From assembly GCA_028718465.1 (NCBI GenBank), contig JAQULX010000079.1, positions 1 through 9,634 on the forward strand: a stretch of 9,634 bases of DNA. The letters run 5' to 3'. The notes below the pieces were generated by a model, which was not told the DNA's origin, ran no database searches, and saw nothing but the letters and a program-made list of their open reading frames with translations. Source of the stretch: Dehalococcoidales bacterium (GTDB lineage: Bacteria > Chloroflexota > Dehalococcoidia > Dehalococcoidales > UBA3254). Below, one piece after another: positions 1 to 7,433 of the stretch. The translations under genes and the position numbers were made by a program. Each line of letters starts with the position of its first letter. Within the stretch, counting starts at the first letter, position 1.

Positions 1-738
1 AGGGGCCGGAGTGCCGAACATGACATCCTGAAGATCGGTGGCCAGCATGCTGCCGCCCCAGCCGTCAGCCAGGGCTGTCCGGGTACCCTGGGCCATCAGC
101 GAGTGATAGTCCTGGTCTACCCCCATATGAGTCCGGTGCATTATCTCAACCACCTCGCGGTCTATCCCGCGGGGGACCACCCCCTGCTGCCGCCAGATTG
201 CCTGGCGTTTCAGGGGAGCGCGCTTGATGCAGACCAGTTCGCCTTCCTGTCGTCCGAAGTCCTTTTCGGCGATTTCACCGATATCGCGGGCGATCTCTTC
301 ATTGGACCGGTCGCCGATCTTGACCCCGAATTCCAGCGCCAGTTGAAGCAGTTTCTGTTCGTCCTTGATCTTATAGCCCGGCGCTTTACCGGCGGCTACG
401 GCCTTGAAAAGCTCCACCACCCGGCGGCCGTGGTCGCCGTGAGCGGATGACCCGGCAGCTATCATTCGGGCAAAATTGCGGGCCGCAATAGTCTCCGCCG
501 TAGCTCCGCAGATACCCTTTCTTTTCTTCCTCTCTTCAGGGGTCTCTTCTTTGCCTTTCGGCAGTGGGACACGACAGGGACCCATGGCGCAATTTTTACA
601 ACAGCTTCCTTCGGCCCCGATCGGGCAGGCTTTCATGGTGTCCACCCTGTCAAAAGCCACGCTGCAGCCGTCCTGGTGGGCCTTTTCGATCATCTCAAGA
701 GTGGCTTGATCAATACTCTTTGCACCGCTATCTGTCAT
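1..738 (-). CDS. acsA: Anaerobic CO dehydrogenase catalytic subunit (AcsA/CooS), N-terminal 246 residues, 3' end outside window
   Basis: This is the Ni-Fe-S CO dehydrogenase subunit that reduces CO2 to CO for acetyl-CoA synthase, or runs in reverse. I translated the minus strand from the ATG at 738-736; the frame stays open to the window edge, giving 246 of the family's usual 630-680 residues. The N-terminal cysteine pattern is diagnostic: C38 and C46 match the ligands of the intersubunit D-cluster, and C47, C50, C55 and C77 match the B-cluster (seen as CPIGAEGSCCKNCAMGPC, then GICGAT). The following AAGSSAHGDHGRR stretch carries H100 and H103 of the conserved histidine proton path. The C-cluster ligands lie beyond the window. 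The start is fixed by an AGGAAGGTG Shine-Dalgarno 7 nt upstream. It begins 28 bp after acsD, so it is an ACS-linked CODH rather than a stand-alone CooS. acsB may follow off the left edge (inference). Confidence 0.96.
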   Translation of the reverse strand, partial: MTDSGAKSIDQATLEMIEKAHQDGCSVAFDRVDTMKACPIGAEGSCCKNCAMGPCRVPLPKGKEETPEERKKRKGICGATAETIAARNFARMIAAGSSAHGDHGRRVVELFKAVAAGKAPGYKIKDEQKLLQLALEFGVKIGDRSNEEIARDIGEIAEKDFGRQEGELVCIKRAPLKRQAIWRQQGVVPRGIDREVVEIMHRTHMGVDQDYHSLMAQGTRTALADGWGGSMLATDLQDVMFGTPAP

Positions 739-745
739 TTTAATT

Positions 746-754
746 CACCTTCCT
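746..754 (-). promoter_or_regulatory. Shine-Dalgarno site of acsA
   Basis: On the minus strand the sequence reads AGGAAGGTG, 7 nt before the ATG at 738. It lies inside the 28-bp gap after acsD and supports this ATG as the true start of acsA. Confidence 0.75.
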
Positions 755-766
755 GAAGTTAATTGA

Positions 767-1720
767 TTAATTGGCCGGAACGAGCAGTTCGCCTATCATA
801 TCGTTGACCAGTTTGATGGCCTCCGGGTGGCGCATGACTAAAACATCGGCGCCCGCCAGGAGCAAGCACATGGAGGACATGGCTTCCAGCAGAATTCCCC
901 GTTTCCGGGCATCTCCCATCTTGGGATCGTCCTGTTCGGAAATTTTGACCTCTTTGGTTTTCCAGGTCTCTTTGCTGATGTTGCAGATCAGCGGAAACTG
1001 AAGTTTATCATCGCTTTGAGTCAGGGCGGCTGCCCGGATTCTCTCCATCACGGAGTAGCAGTATTCGATCCCATACCCGATACTGCTGACAGTGGGGTCC
1101 ATCAGGAGCAAGCTGTCCGGCACCCCCAGATTGCCCAGTAGAATGTTAAGCTGCTTGGCCAGGTTGATATCAATCGGGGAAGATGCCGTCACGGTATGAT
1201 GGTAGCCGATGGCGGCGGCGCCGATTTTCTTGTGGTCTTTTTCTTCCACCGGGGCCAGAATCAGGTTTTTGCCCTGGCAGGCTTCAGCGACAGCCCTTAA
1301 GACTTCGGTATCTTTATCGATGTTGGCAGTCCCCCAGACAATCAAGGGGACCGCTACGGCATCGGCCACTTTCCGGACGACGCCGGCGGCTTCTTCTGCG
1401 CTGCGGTTCAGCCCGTTGGGATCAGTGCTGACCAGTTGCAGGCAGACCATTTCAGCACCGTAATCATCGACGCATTTTTTCGCCCAGGCGACCGGATCAT
1501 CGGTGACTCCGGCGAACGGCTCAAGAGCCGCCTCCGGCCATTCATCGGGAGGCGAGTCCCAGACTTCCATGGCTATCCGGGGTTTATGGGGCATCTGCCC
1601 TTCGAAAAGATAGAACGGATAGCTGTTCTCACCCCCGATAGTTGCCGTCTGGTTCCCGGCGCCCAGTGTGATCTCTTTGATTTGACCGTTATAAACGGTT
1701 TTGGGAATTTCAATCGCCAT
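767..1720 (-). CDS. acsD: Corrinoid iron-sulfur protein small subunit (CODH/ACS delta subunit, AcsD)
   Basis: AcsD is the TIM-barrel small subunit of the corrinoid iron-sulfur protein. With AcsC it carries the methyl group on cobalamin from methyl-THF to acetyl-CoA synthase in the cytoplasm. The product has 317 residues, close to the usual length of about 310, and family stretches are recognisable throughout (AMEVWDSPPDEWP near residue 50, LLLMDPTVSSIGYGIEY in the middle, LLAGADVLVMRHPEA near the C terminus). The ATG at 1720 has an AAAGGAT Shine-Dalgarno about 8 nt upstream, and the TAA stop is at 767-769. It sits 43 bp after the small unknown gene and 28 bp before acsA. The large subunit AcsC is not in this window. 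The sequence shows no truncation. The Fe-S cluster and the cobalamin-binding domain are expected in AcsC, not here. Confidence 0.95.
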   Translation of the reverse strand: MAIEIPKTVYNGQIKEITLGAGNQTATIGGENSYPFYLFEGQMPHKPRIAMEVWDSPPDEWPEAALEPFAGVTDDPVAWAKKCVDDYGAEMVCLQLVSTDPNGLNRSAEEAAGVVRKVADAVAVPLIVWGTANIDKDTEVLRAVAEACQGKNLILAPVEEKDHKKIGAAAIGYHHTVTASSPIDINLAKQLNILLGNLGVPDSLLLMDPTVSSIGYGIEYCYSVMERIRAAALTQSDDKLQFPLICNISKETWKTKEVKISEQDDPKMGDARKRGILLEAMSSMCLLLAGADVLVMRHPEAIKLVNDMIGELLVPAN

Positions 1721-1763
1721 TGCTACTATCCTTTATATTTATATTTCTCTATTAAAATAATTG

Positions 1764-1973
1764 TCAGGCAGGGTTTTTTCTTTTTTCACTGCCGAACCCG
1801 TCCTGGCTATAGAAGTATCTCAGGCCGGTCTGTACAAATTTTATTTTTTCTTCTCGAGTGGCCAATTTTTGGCCCCATCTGCCTATCTCTACCCCGGCAG
1901 GTTTATCGCTTTCATAAGCCGGGCCCGGCATTTCCGCCTCAACTTTTCCGGGGTCTTTCTTCTCTTCTAACAT
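1764..1973 (-). CDS. Unrecognised 69-residue protein encoded between folD and acsD
   Basis: I do not recognise this protein. It is 69 residues, soluble in character and close to net neutral (13 Lys+Arg, 12 Asp+Glu), with no cysteine, no histidine and no membrane segment. The first 30 residues are Pro/Gly/Glu-rich and probably flexible; the centre (GRWGQKLATREEKIKFVQTG, residues 31-50) could form a helix and is followed by an aromatic YFY patch. I judge it real for three reasons: a near-perfect AAGGAGGT Shine-Dalgarno 8 nt before the ATG; codon choice (GGC, CCG, GCC, CAG) like its neighbours; and exact fit into an otherwise packed operon, 21 bp after folD and 43 bp before acsD. The context suggests a small accessory or structural partner of the CODH/ACS or corrinoid protein, but that is inference. 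Lacking Cys and His, it is unlikely to hold a metal cluster or nickel on its own. Confidence 0.75.
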   Translation of the reverse strand: MLEEKKDPGKVEAEMPGPAYESDKPAGVEIGRWGQKLATREEKIKFVQTGLRYFYSQDGFGSEKRKNPA

Positions 1974-1981
1974 GCTTGTAA

Positions 1982-1989
1982 ACCTCCTT
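1982..1989 (-). promoter_or_regulatory. Strong Shine-Dalgarno site of the 69-residue gene
   Basis: The minus strand reads AAGGAGGT, 8 nt before the ATG at 1973, just downstream of the folD stop. It is the best ribosome-binding site in the operon and is the main evidence that the small gene is translated, probably strongly. Confidence 0.8.
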
Positions 1990-1994
1990 GAATA

Positions 1995-2882
1995 TCAGGC
2001 TATTCCACTGGCCAGTTTGGCAGCTTTGACCGTGTTCAGCATCAACATGGTGATCGTCATCGGTCCGACTCCGCCGGGGACCGGGGTAATAGCGCCGGCT
2101 TTTTCTTTGACATTTTCAAAGTCAACATCTCCCACCAGTATGCGTTTCCCATCGGCAGTCTTGCCGATCTCATTAACCCCCACGTCGATTATCACCGCTC
2201 CTTCTTTGATCATGTCCGCAGTGACCGCTTTGGGCTTTCCTGCGGCGGCGATAATAATATCTGCCCGTCTGGTATGGAAAGCTACGTCTTTAGTGGCAGT
2301 ATGGCATATGGTAACTGTGGAGTTTGCCCCCTTCTGCTTTTGCAGGAGGATATTGGCGATAGGCTTCCCCACGATATTGCTGCGGCCCAGGACTACGACC
2401 TCCGCTCCATCGGTGGGAATACCGGAGCGCATCAATAATTGCTGGATGCCGTGAGGAGTGCAGGGAATGAAGTCCGGCTCGCCGATCATCAGTTTCCCCA
2501 GACTGACCGGGTGAAACCCATCAACGTCCTTTTTCGGGCTGATGGCATAAAGCACATTATTTTCATTGATGTGTTTGGGGAGGGGGACCTGGACCAGGAC
2601 GCCGTGAATCCTGGGATTGTCGTTCAGCTTGTTTACCAGGTCAAGGAGTTCAGCCTCGGTAGTGGTTCCGGGAATGTCATGTCTTTCGGAATAGATACCC
2701 AATTCATGGCAGGCCTTCTCTTTAGCCCCGACATAGACCCTGGAGGCCGGATCATCGCCAACCAGTATCGTAGCCAGCCCGGGGACCAGATTATATTTTT
2801 CTTTAAGCCCGGCGATATCCTGTTTCAGTTCCTCCCGGATCTGTCTGGATATTTCCGTGCCGCTTATGATTTTGGCTGTCAT
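1995..2882 (-). CDS. folD: Bifunctional methylene-THF dehydrogenase / methenyl-THF cyclohydrolase (FolD)
   Basis: FolD interconverts 10-formyl-THF, 5,10-methenyl-THF and 5,10-methylene-THF, using NAD(P)H for the dehydrogenase step. It supplies the second and third steps of the methyl branch after Fhs. The 295-residue product is full length. The catalytic Tyr-xxx-Lys motif is at Y50-K54 (YVGAK), the conserved substrate aspartate lies in KKDVDGFHP (D121), the dinucleotide-binding GRSNIVGKP is at 166-174, and the C-terminal PVPGGVGPMT is at 267-276. The ATG at 2882 has GAGGAG 6 nt upstream, and the stop is TGA at 1995-1997. It follows the second cooC by 16 bp and precedes the small unknown gene by 21 bp. 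Placement within a CODH/ACS operon suggests service to carbon fixation or acetate metabolism as well as ordinary one-carbon biosynthesis (inference). I cannot tell NAD from NADP use. Confidence 0.96.
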   Translation of the reverse strand: MTAKIISGTEISRQIREELKQDIAGLKEKYNLVPGLATILVGDDPASRVYVGAKEKACHELGIYSERHDIPGTTTEAELLDLVNKLNDNPRIHGVLVQVPLPKHINENNVLYAISPKKDVDGFHPVSLGKLMIGEPDFIPCTPHGIQQLLMRSGIPTDGAEVVVLGRSNIVGKPIANILLQKQKGANSTVTICHTATKDVAFHTRRADIIIAAAGKPKAVTADMIKEGAVIIDVGVNEIGKTADGKRILVGDVDFENVKEKAGAITPVPGGVGPMTITMLMLNTVKAAKLASGIA

Positions 2883-2898
2883 CTGTGACTCCTCTGTT

Positions 2899-3678
2899 TT
2901 ATTGTCCCTGGCTCTTTATTTCCCGTTTGATTATGGCGTTCATAAACCGGCTGACTGCCTCCGCCGCGGGGTCATCATCCGGAAGGTCGAGAATGGGTTT
3001 TGAGTTCAAATCGAAATTAAAGACATCATCGCTCCGGGGAATAACGGCATCCGGCTTTAATCCCAGCTTTTCCATCTCCATCACGATGAGAGGATCGATC
3101 TGGCCGGGTACCATATTGATTATGATGGACTCATGCTTCACTCTCAGTTTCAGTTCCTCCACCAGTTCTTTGATCCTGGCGATAGTCCGCACTCCCTTTA
3201 CCGAATGGTTGGAAACTATCAACAGTTCATCGATGTCCTGAGTAGTGCCCCGGCTCAGATGCTCCATCCCGGCTTCGTTGTCCATTACAATAAAAGCATA
3301 ATTTTCTGTTAGGCGGTCGATGAATTTCCTCAATATCAGGTTAGGGTAGCAATAGCAGTCCTGACCTTCGCCTCTGCCCATGGTGACCAGGTCGAGATTG
3401 CGGCTTTCCACTAAAAGGCTGTTCAACTGGAACTCCAGGTAAGCCTCTTTTGTCAGTCCGGAAGGGATATCAATCTTGCTCTTCTGGAACCGGTCCAGCA
3501 TCAAGCCTACCGTTTCCTTTACATCGAGGCCCAGGCTTTCTCCCAAATTCTGGTTGGGATCGGCGTCAACAGCCAGGACCGGTTTATTTTCCTGTTTGAC
3601 CAGATGCCGAATAATCAGGCTGGCGACCGTGGTCTTGCCGCTTCCGCCTTTTCCGGCAATTGCAATCGTAAAACCCAT
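2899..3678 (-). CDS. cooC: CooC/AcsF-type nickel-insertion ATPase, variant paralogue
   Basis: This is a MinD-like P-loop ATPase of the CooC family, which delivers nickel to CODH and, in acetogens, to the ACS A-cluster. The 259-residue protein starts with the deviant Walker A GKGGSGKTT (9-17), including the signature lysine K10; the usual valine is replaced by serine. DADPNQNLG (38-46) is the switch region, C108 and C110 (DCYCYPN) form the CXC metal-binding motif at the dimer interface, and DNEAGMEHL (133-141) is the Walker B-like stretch. It differs clearly from the other CooC at 7434-8228, so they are old paralogues rather than a recent duplicate. It starts 10 bp after the RACo gene with only a weak GGGAAG-type ribosome site, suggesting translational coupling. 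It is closest to acsD and acsA in the operon, but which enzyme it matures cannot be read from the sequence. Confidence 0.9.
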   Translation of the reverse strand: MGFTIAIAGKGGSGKTTVASLIIRHLVKQENKPVLAVDADPNQNLGESLGLDVKETVGLMLDRFQKSKIDIPSGLTKEAYLEFQLNSLLVESRNLDLVTMGRGEGQDCYCYPNLILRKFIDRLTENYAFIVMDNEAGMEHLSRGTTQDIDELLIVSNHSVKGVRTIARIKELVEELKLRVKHESIIINMVPGQIDPLIVMEMEKLGLKPDAVIPRSDDVFNFDLNSKPILDLPDDDPAAEAVSRFMNAIIKREIKSQGQ

Positions 3679-3688
3679 TCTATTATCT

Positions 3689-5635
3689 CTACTTCCCGCT
3701 GTCTTTTATCCTGCCTGAAACGGAGGGGAACAGTTTTTCATCAGTATGAGGCAGGAACAAAGCTGCGATATAATTGTCGGTAAAATCATTATTGTCGCTC
3801 AATTCGACATTGGTCATCATCCTGGATACCTTTATCGAGTCACGAAGGATATCGGAAGAATAAGCGGCCAATCTGGCCCCGGACAGCGATCCGTTCCCGA
3901 TAAAGTGGAACCGGTCCCGGGGAATATCCGGCAGAAGCCCGATGGTAACGGCTTTTTCGATATCGAGACTGCTGCCGAAGTTACCAGCCAGAATCACCTG
4001 CGTAAAATCCGAATTGCTTACGTACACCTTCCGGGCCAGGGTCTGGCAGCCGGCGTACATGGCGGCTTTGGCCCTGATAAGATTGTCAATATCCACTTCG
4101 GTTATCACGATGTCTTTTCCGGTCTGAGTTTCCTCCGCCCATGAAAGAACATATTCATATCCGTCCGTACCCTGGCGGATGCGTTTGGGATCGAAGTGAG
4201 TATTGAACTTGCCGTTAGGACTGATCACTCCCAGTACCAGCATCTCTGCGATAGCGCTGATCAGGCCTGAGCCGCAGATACCTCTGGGCCGGGCATTCTG
4301 TATTGTTTTAACAGCGGGTTCCAGGGTAAGCGGATCGATCGAAAAGTCCTGAATGGCGCCACTCATCGCAACCATCCCGTGTTTGATACCTCCTCCCTCG
4401 AAGGCCGGCCCCGCCGAGCAGGAGGTGGAGACCATCCAATCCGAGTTTCCGATGACAATCTCTCCGTTGGTCCCGATATCCATATAGAATATGAGCTTGT
4501 CATTCTGGTGTATCCCGGCAGCGATGACGCCGGACACGATATCTCCGCCGACGTAGCTGGAAACAGCCGGGAAACAATAAACGTAAACATGCTCCGCGAC
4601 CTCGATACCCAGGGTTTGGGCCTTTACCATGGGAAACACATTTGCCACCGGGGTATAGGGGGCCAGGCGGATATACCTGGGATCCAGCCCCAGCAACAGA
4701 TGTTCCATGGTGGTGTTTCCGGCCACGGTGATGTAACTGATACTATTCCGTTCGATCCGGCTTTGCTCCAGGAGGCTGTCAATGGCCTCATTGATAGATG
4801 CCGCTACCATCTCCTGGAGTCTCGGCAGCCCGTCAGGCTTCTGGCAATGGGCGATGCGGGTAATCACGTCCGAGCCGTAGCTGATCTGCTGGTTGAAGAT
4901 GATGGTATCTGCCAGAATATTCCCGCGGTTCAGGTCCAGCAGTTGAGCACAGACGGTGGTAGTCCCTACATCGATGGCCAGGGCATACAGGTTCCCCCGT
5001 GTATCGCCGGGCTCCACATTAATAATCCGGCATGAATTAATTTCTTTATCATCCGTTATCTCGGGGTCCAGCAGTGCAGTCGCCGTGACTTTCCAGTCGT
5101 TTTCTCTTAAGGCAGCAGGAATTTTCCGGACCGCCGCGAAGTCCACCGGCCAGTTTTCCAGATGAGAATTCTTCTGGAGTCCGTACCTGAGCCTGAACAA
5201 ATCACTGGCGTTGTCATCCATGGTGGCTGGAGGCAGTTCCAGGTAATGTTTGGTCACCGGCGGATTGAACTTCCATCCGGAGACGGATATCCCGGCTGAT
5301 TTTTCCCGTTCCCGGGCCTGGATAGCATTATCCAGCCTGGACTCAACCGGAATGGTGACAACCAGGTCGCTGAGAACAGTGCTCTGGCAGGCCAGACGAA
5401 TGCCCTGGCGGTACTCCTCCCCGGATATTTTATCGGTGGAGGGACTTTCCACTTTTCCTTTTTCAATTTTTACTTTACAGGTACCGCAGACCCCTTTGCC
5501 TCCGCAGGAAGCATTGATATGCACCCCGGCCTGTATGGCTGCTGAAAGAAGATTATCGCCTTCCGTGACTTCTATTTCCACGTTTTCCGGGGCGAAGAGG
5601 ACATTATACCGGGGCCTGCCGCTGTTTCCGCTCAT
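3689..5635 (-). CDS. acsV: RACo-type ATP-dependent reductive activator of the corrinoid protein (2Fe-2S ferredoxin + ASKHA ATPase)
   Basis: RACo re-reduces the corrinoid Fe-S protein when its Co(I) is accidentally oxidised to Co(II), coupling ATP hydrolysis to low-potential electron transfer. The 648-residue product has the full architecture. An N-terminal plant-type [2Fe-2S] domain (about 10-100) carries C44, C50, C53 and C83 (CGGKGVCGTC, then LACQS). A linker follows, then a C-terminal ASKHA ATPase domain with phosphate loops DVGTTT (222-227), AGNTTM (305-310), DIGTNGE (386-392), CSAGPAFEGG (406-415) and GICGSGL (452-458). Length matches characterised activators (about 630). It starts 15 bp after fhs; the AGGAG overlapping the fhs stop is 12 nt from the ATG, a rather long spacing. 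It ends in TAG 10 bp before the second cooC. Its place in a CODH/ACS operon with acsD favours the corrinoid protein AcsCD as target over the methylamine methyltransferase type (inference). Confidence 0.93.
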   Translation of the reverse strand: MSGNSGRPRYNVLFAPENVEIEVTEGDNLLSAAIQAGVHINASCGGKGVCGTCKVKIEKGKVESPSTDKISGEEYRQGIRLACQSTVLSDLVVTIPVESRLDNAIQAREREKSAGISVSGWKFNPPVTKHYLELPPATMDDNASDLFRLRYGLQKNSHLENWPVDFAAVRKIPAALRENDWKVTATALLDPEITDDKEINSCRIINVEPGDTRGNLYALAIDVGTTTVCAQLLDLNRGNILADTIIFNQQISYGSDVITRIAHCQKPDGLPRLQEMVAASINEAIDSLLEQSRIERNSISYITVAGNTTMEHLLLGLDPRYIRLAPYTPVANVFPMVKAQTLGIEVAEHVYVYCFPAVSSYVGGDIVSGVIAAGIHQNDKLIFYMDIGTNGEIVIGNSDWMVSTSCSAGPAFEGGGIKHGMVAMSGAIQDFSIDPLTLEPAVKTIQNARPRGICGSGLISAIAEMLVLGVISPNGKFNTHFDPKRIRQGTDGYEYVLSWAEETQTGKDIVITEVDIDNLIRAKAAMYAGCQTLARKVYVSNSDFTQVILAGNFGSSLDIEKAVTIGLLPDIPRDRFHFIGNGSLSGARLAAYSSDILRDSIKVSRMMTNVELSDNNDFTDNYIAALFLPHTDEKLFPSVSGRIKDSGK

Positions 5636-5650
5636 AAAACAGTTATGCTC

Positions 5651-7423
5651 CTAGTCAACATCATGCAGACCGGTCACTTTACCGGTACTGGTATCAATAT
5701 CGATTTTTCTGAATGCTGGATCCGAGGCTGTACCGGGCATCAGGGTGATAGTCCCGGCCATTGGGCAAAGGAATTTGGCCCCGGAATAGATCAGGATATC
5801 GCGAATCGGCAAGGTCCATCCCTCAGGGACCCCTTTCAGAGTTGGATCATGGGTTAAGGAAAGATGGGTCTTGACCATCATAGTTGCGTAATCGTCATAT
5901 TTTGGGTCAGACTCGAAAGCTTTAGCCTTGGCTTCAGCTTCCGGGCTCCAGCTTACGCCGTCAGCGCCGTAGACCACTTTAGCGATTTTATCCACCCGTT
6001 CCCGCAGTTTCATATCGTTTGGATACAGGAACTTGAAATCATTATTCTCCTCGCAGGCTTCCAATACCGCATCGGTCAATTCCAGCGCCCCTTCACCACC
6101 TCTGGCCCAGTGATTGGATTCAGCCGCCCGCGCTCCGGCAGATTCCGCGGCTTTCTTGATCGCCAGAATTTCGGCATCGGTATCATTGGTAAAGCGGTTG
6201 ATGCAGACCACCGGATTAATCCCGGCGGTCCGGATGGTGCGGATATGGTGCAGCATATTTTCCATCCCTTTCTCAAGCAGGTTCAGGTCCTCCCTGGTGT
6301 AGGCATCCGGCAGCGGCACTCCCGGCGTCACTCGCGGTCCGCCTCCATGCATTTTCAGGGCGCGGACACTGGTGGTCAGGACGGAAACATTGGGTTTGAG
6401 GCCGCTGTAGCGGCATTTCACGTTCCAGAACTTTTCAAAACCGATATCGGCGGCAAACCCGCTCTCCGTAACATGATAATCGAACATCTTCAGACCGATG
6501 CGGTCAGCGATAATTGAAGACTGCCCGACGGCGATATTGGCGAAAGGCCCGGCATGGACCATGCAGGGTTGATATTCAGCGGTCGAGCACAGGGTTGGAT
6601 TGATGGTATTCCGCATGAAGGCGGCCATAGCGCCGTCCACTTCCAGATCGGCGAGAGTGACCGGCTTACCTCTTTTGTCATAAGCAATAGTAATGTTGGC
6701 GATCCTCTTCCGCAGGTCAGCCAGATCCCGCGCGATGGCCAGGATCGCCATCAACTCGGAACTGACGGCGATGGCAAAATGGGACTCCATCATATAGCCG
6801 TCCATGCGTCCCCCGAGCCCGATAACGATATTTCGCAGGCCCTGGGCGCAGAAATCGATCACCCAGTTCATCTCTACCCTGGTCGGGTCAATGTCCAGCC
6901 GGCGCATATGGCTGAGCCTCTGAAGTTGTTCATCACTATAGTTGCGCTCATGTTGCATCCTGGCGTTGAGTGCCACCATCGCCAGGTTATGAGCATTCAT
7001 GATATCATTTATATCCCCGGTGAGTCCCATGGAGAACTCGGTCATGGGAATAAGCAGTGCGTTGCCTCCGCCGGCGGCGCTGCCCTTGATATTCATCGTA
7101 GGGCCGCCGGAAGGTTGGCGCAAACATCCGCCCACGCGCTTACCCCGCTTTCCCAGCCCCTCCATCAGCCCCAGTGAAGTCGTGCTTTTGCCCTCACCCA
7201 GCGGTGTGGGAGTGATAGCGGTTACTTCGATATATTTACCGTCAGGCCTGTTCTTCATCCGCTCCATTATCTTCAGGAAATCGAGCTTACAGATTCTGCC
7301 GTAGGGAATGACTTCGTTCTTTTGAAGTTGCAGTTTCTCCCTCCATTCGTCAGGAGTAGGCATATTGGCTTCCGCCAGTTCCGCAATTTGCCATTCTTTC
7401 AGTTTGGTTGCATCATACGCCAT
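5651..7423 (-). CDS. fhs: Formate--tetrahydrofolate ligase (10-formyl-THF synthetase), long eukaryote-like form
   Basis: Fhs joins formate to THF at the cost of ATP, the entry step of the methyl branch. From the ATG at 7423 the protein is 590 residues, longer than the usual 555-560 of acetogen enzymes. The P-loop [11 protein letters not shown] is at 72-82, and HAGPFANIA (290-298), [11 protein letters not shown] (353-363) and YGADGV (485-490) are classic landmarks. Several blocks resemble the synthetase domain of eukaryotic C1-THF synthase more than Moorella Fhs: MHGGGP with a roughly 15-residue following insert, and [10 protein letters not shown]...KGVPEG (518-535). The substrate loop reads RQPSGGP (102-108) instead of REPSLGP, and IKGSAAGGG replaces IKGGAAGGG. 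An in-frame ATG at 7459 would add 12 residues and overlap the upstream gene. I prefer 7423 because MAYDATKL matches the expected N terminus and leaves a clean 10-bp gap. Neither start has a strong ribosome site. Confidence 0.95.
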   Translation of the reverse strand: MAYDATKLKEWQIAELAEANMPTPDEWREKLQLQKNEVIPYGRICKLDFLKIMERMKNRPDGKYIEVTAITPTPLGEGKSTTSLGLMEGLGKRGKRVGGCLRQPSGGPTMNIKGSAAGGGNALLIPMTEFSMGLTGDINDIMNAHNLAMVALNARMQHERNYSDEQLQRLSHMRRLDIDPTRVEMNWVIDFCAQGLRNIVIGLGGRMDGYMMESHFAIAVSSELMAILAIARDLADLRKRIANITIAYDKRGKPVTLADLEVDGAMAAFMRNTINPTLCSTAEYQPCMVHAGPFANIAVGQSSIIADRIGLKMFDYHVTESGFAADIGFEKFWNVKCRYSGLKPNVSVLTTSVRALKMHGGGPRVTPGVPLPDAYTREDLNLLEKGMENMLHHIRTIRTAGINPVVCINRFTNDTDAEILAIKKAAESAGARAAESNHWARGGEGALELTDAVLEACEENNDFKFLYPNDMKLRERVDKIAKVVYGADGVSWSPEAEAKAKAFESDPKYDDYATMMVKTHLSLTHDPTLKGVPEGWTLPIRDILIYSGAKFLCPMAGTITLMPGTASDPAFRKIDIDTSTGKVTGLHDVD

Positions 7424-7433
7424 GTCTGTTTCT

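Noticed and set aside
103..709. Plus-strand open frames opposite the left-edge gene
   Set aside because: The minus strand here translates continuously into the N terminus of CO dehydrogenase with all B- and D-cluster cysteines; the plus-strand frames are antisense shadows.
1436..1981. A 181-codon plus-strand frame covering the acsD start and the small gene
   Set aside because: It overlaps the well-supported acsD N terminus and the strongly initiated 69-residue gene on the other strand. Its Phe/Pro/Arg/Leu-rich product is typical of antisense reading.
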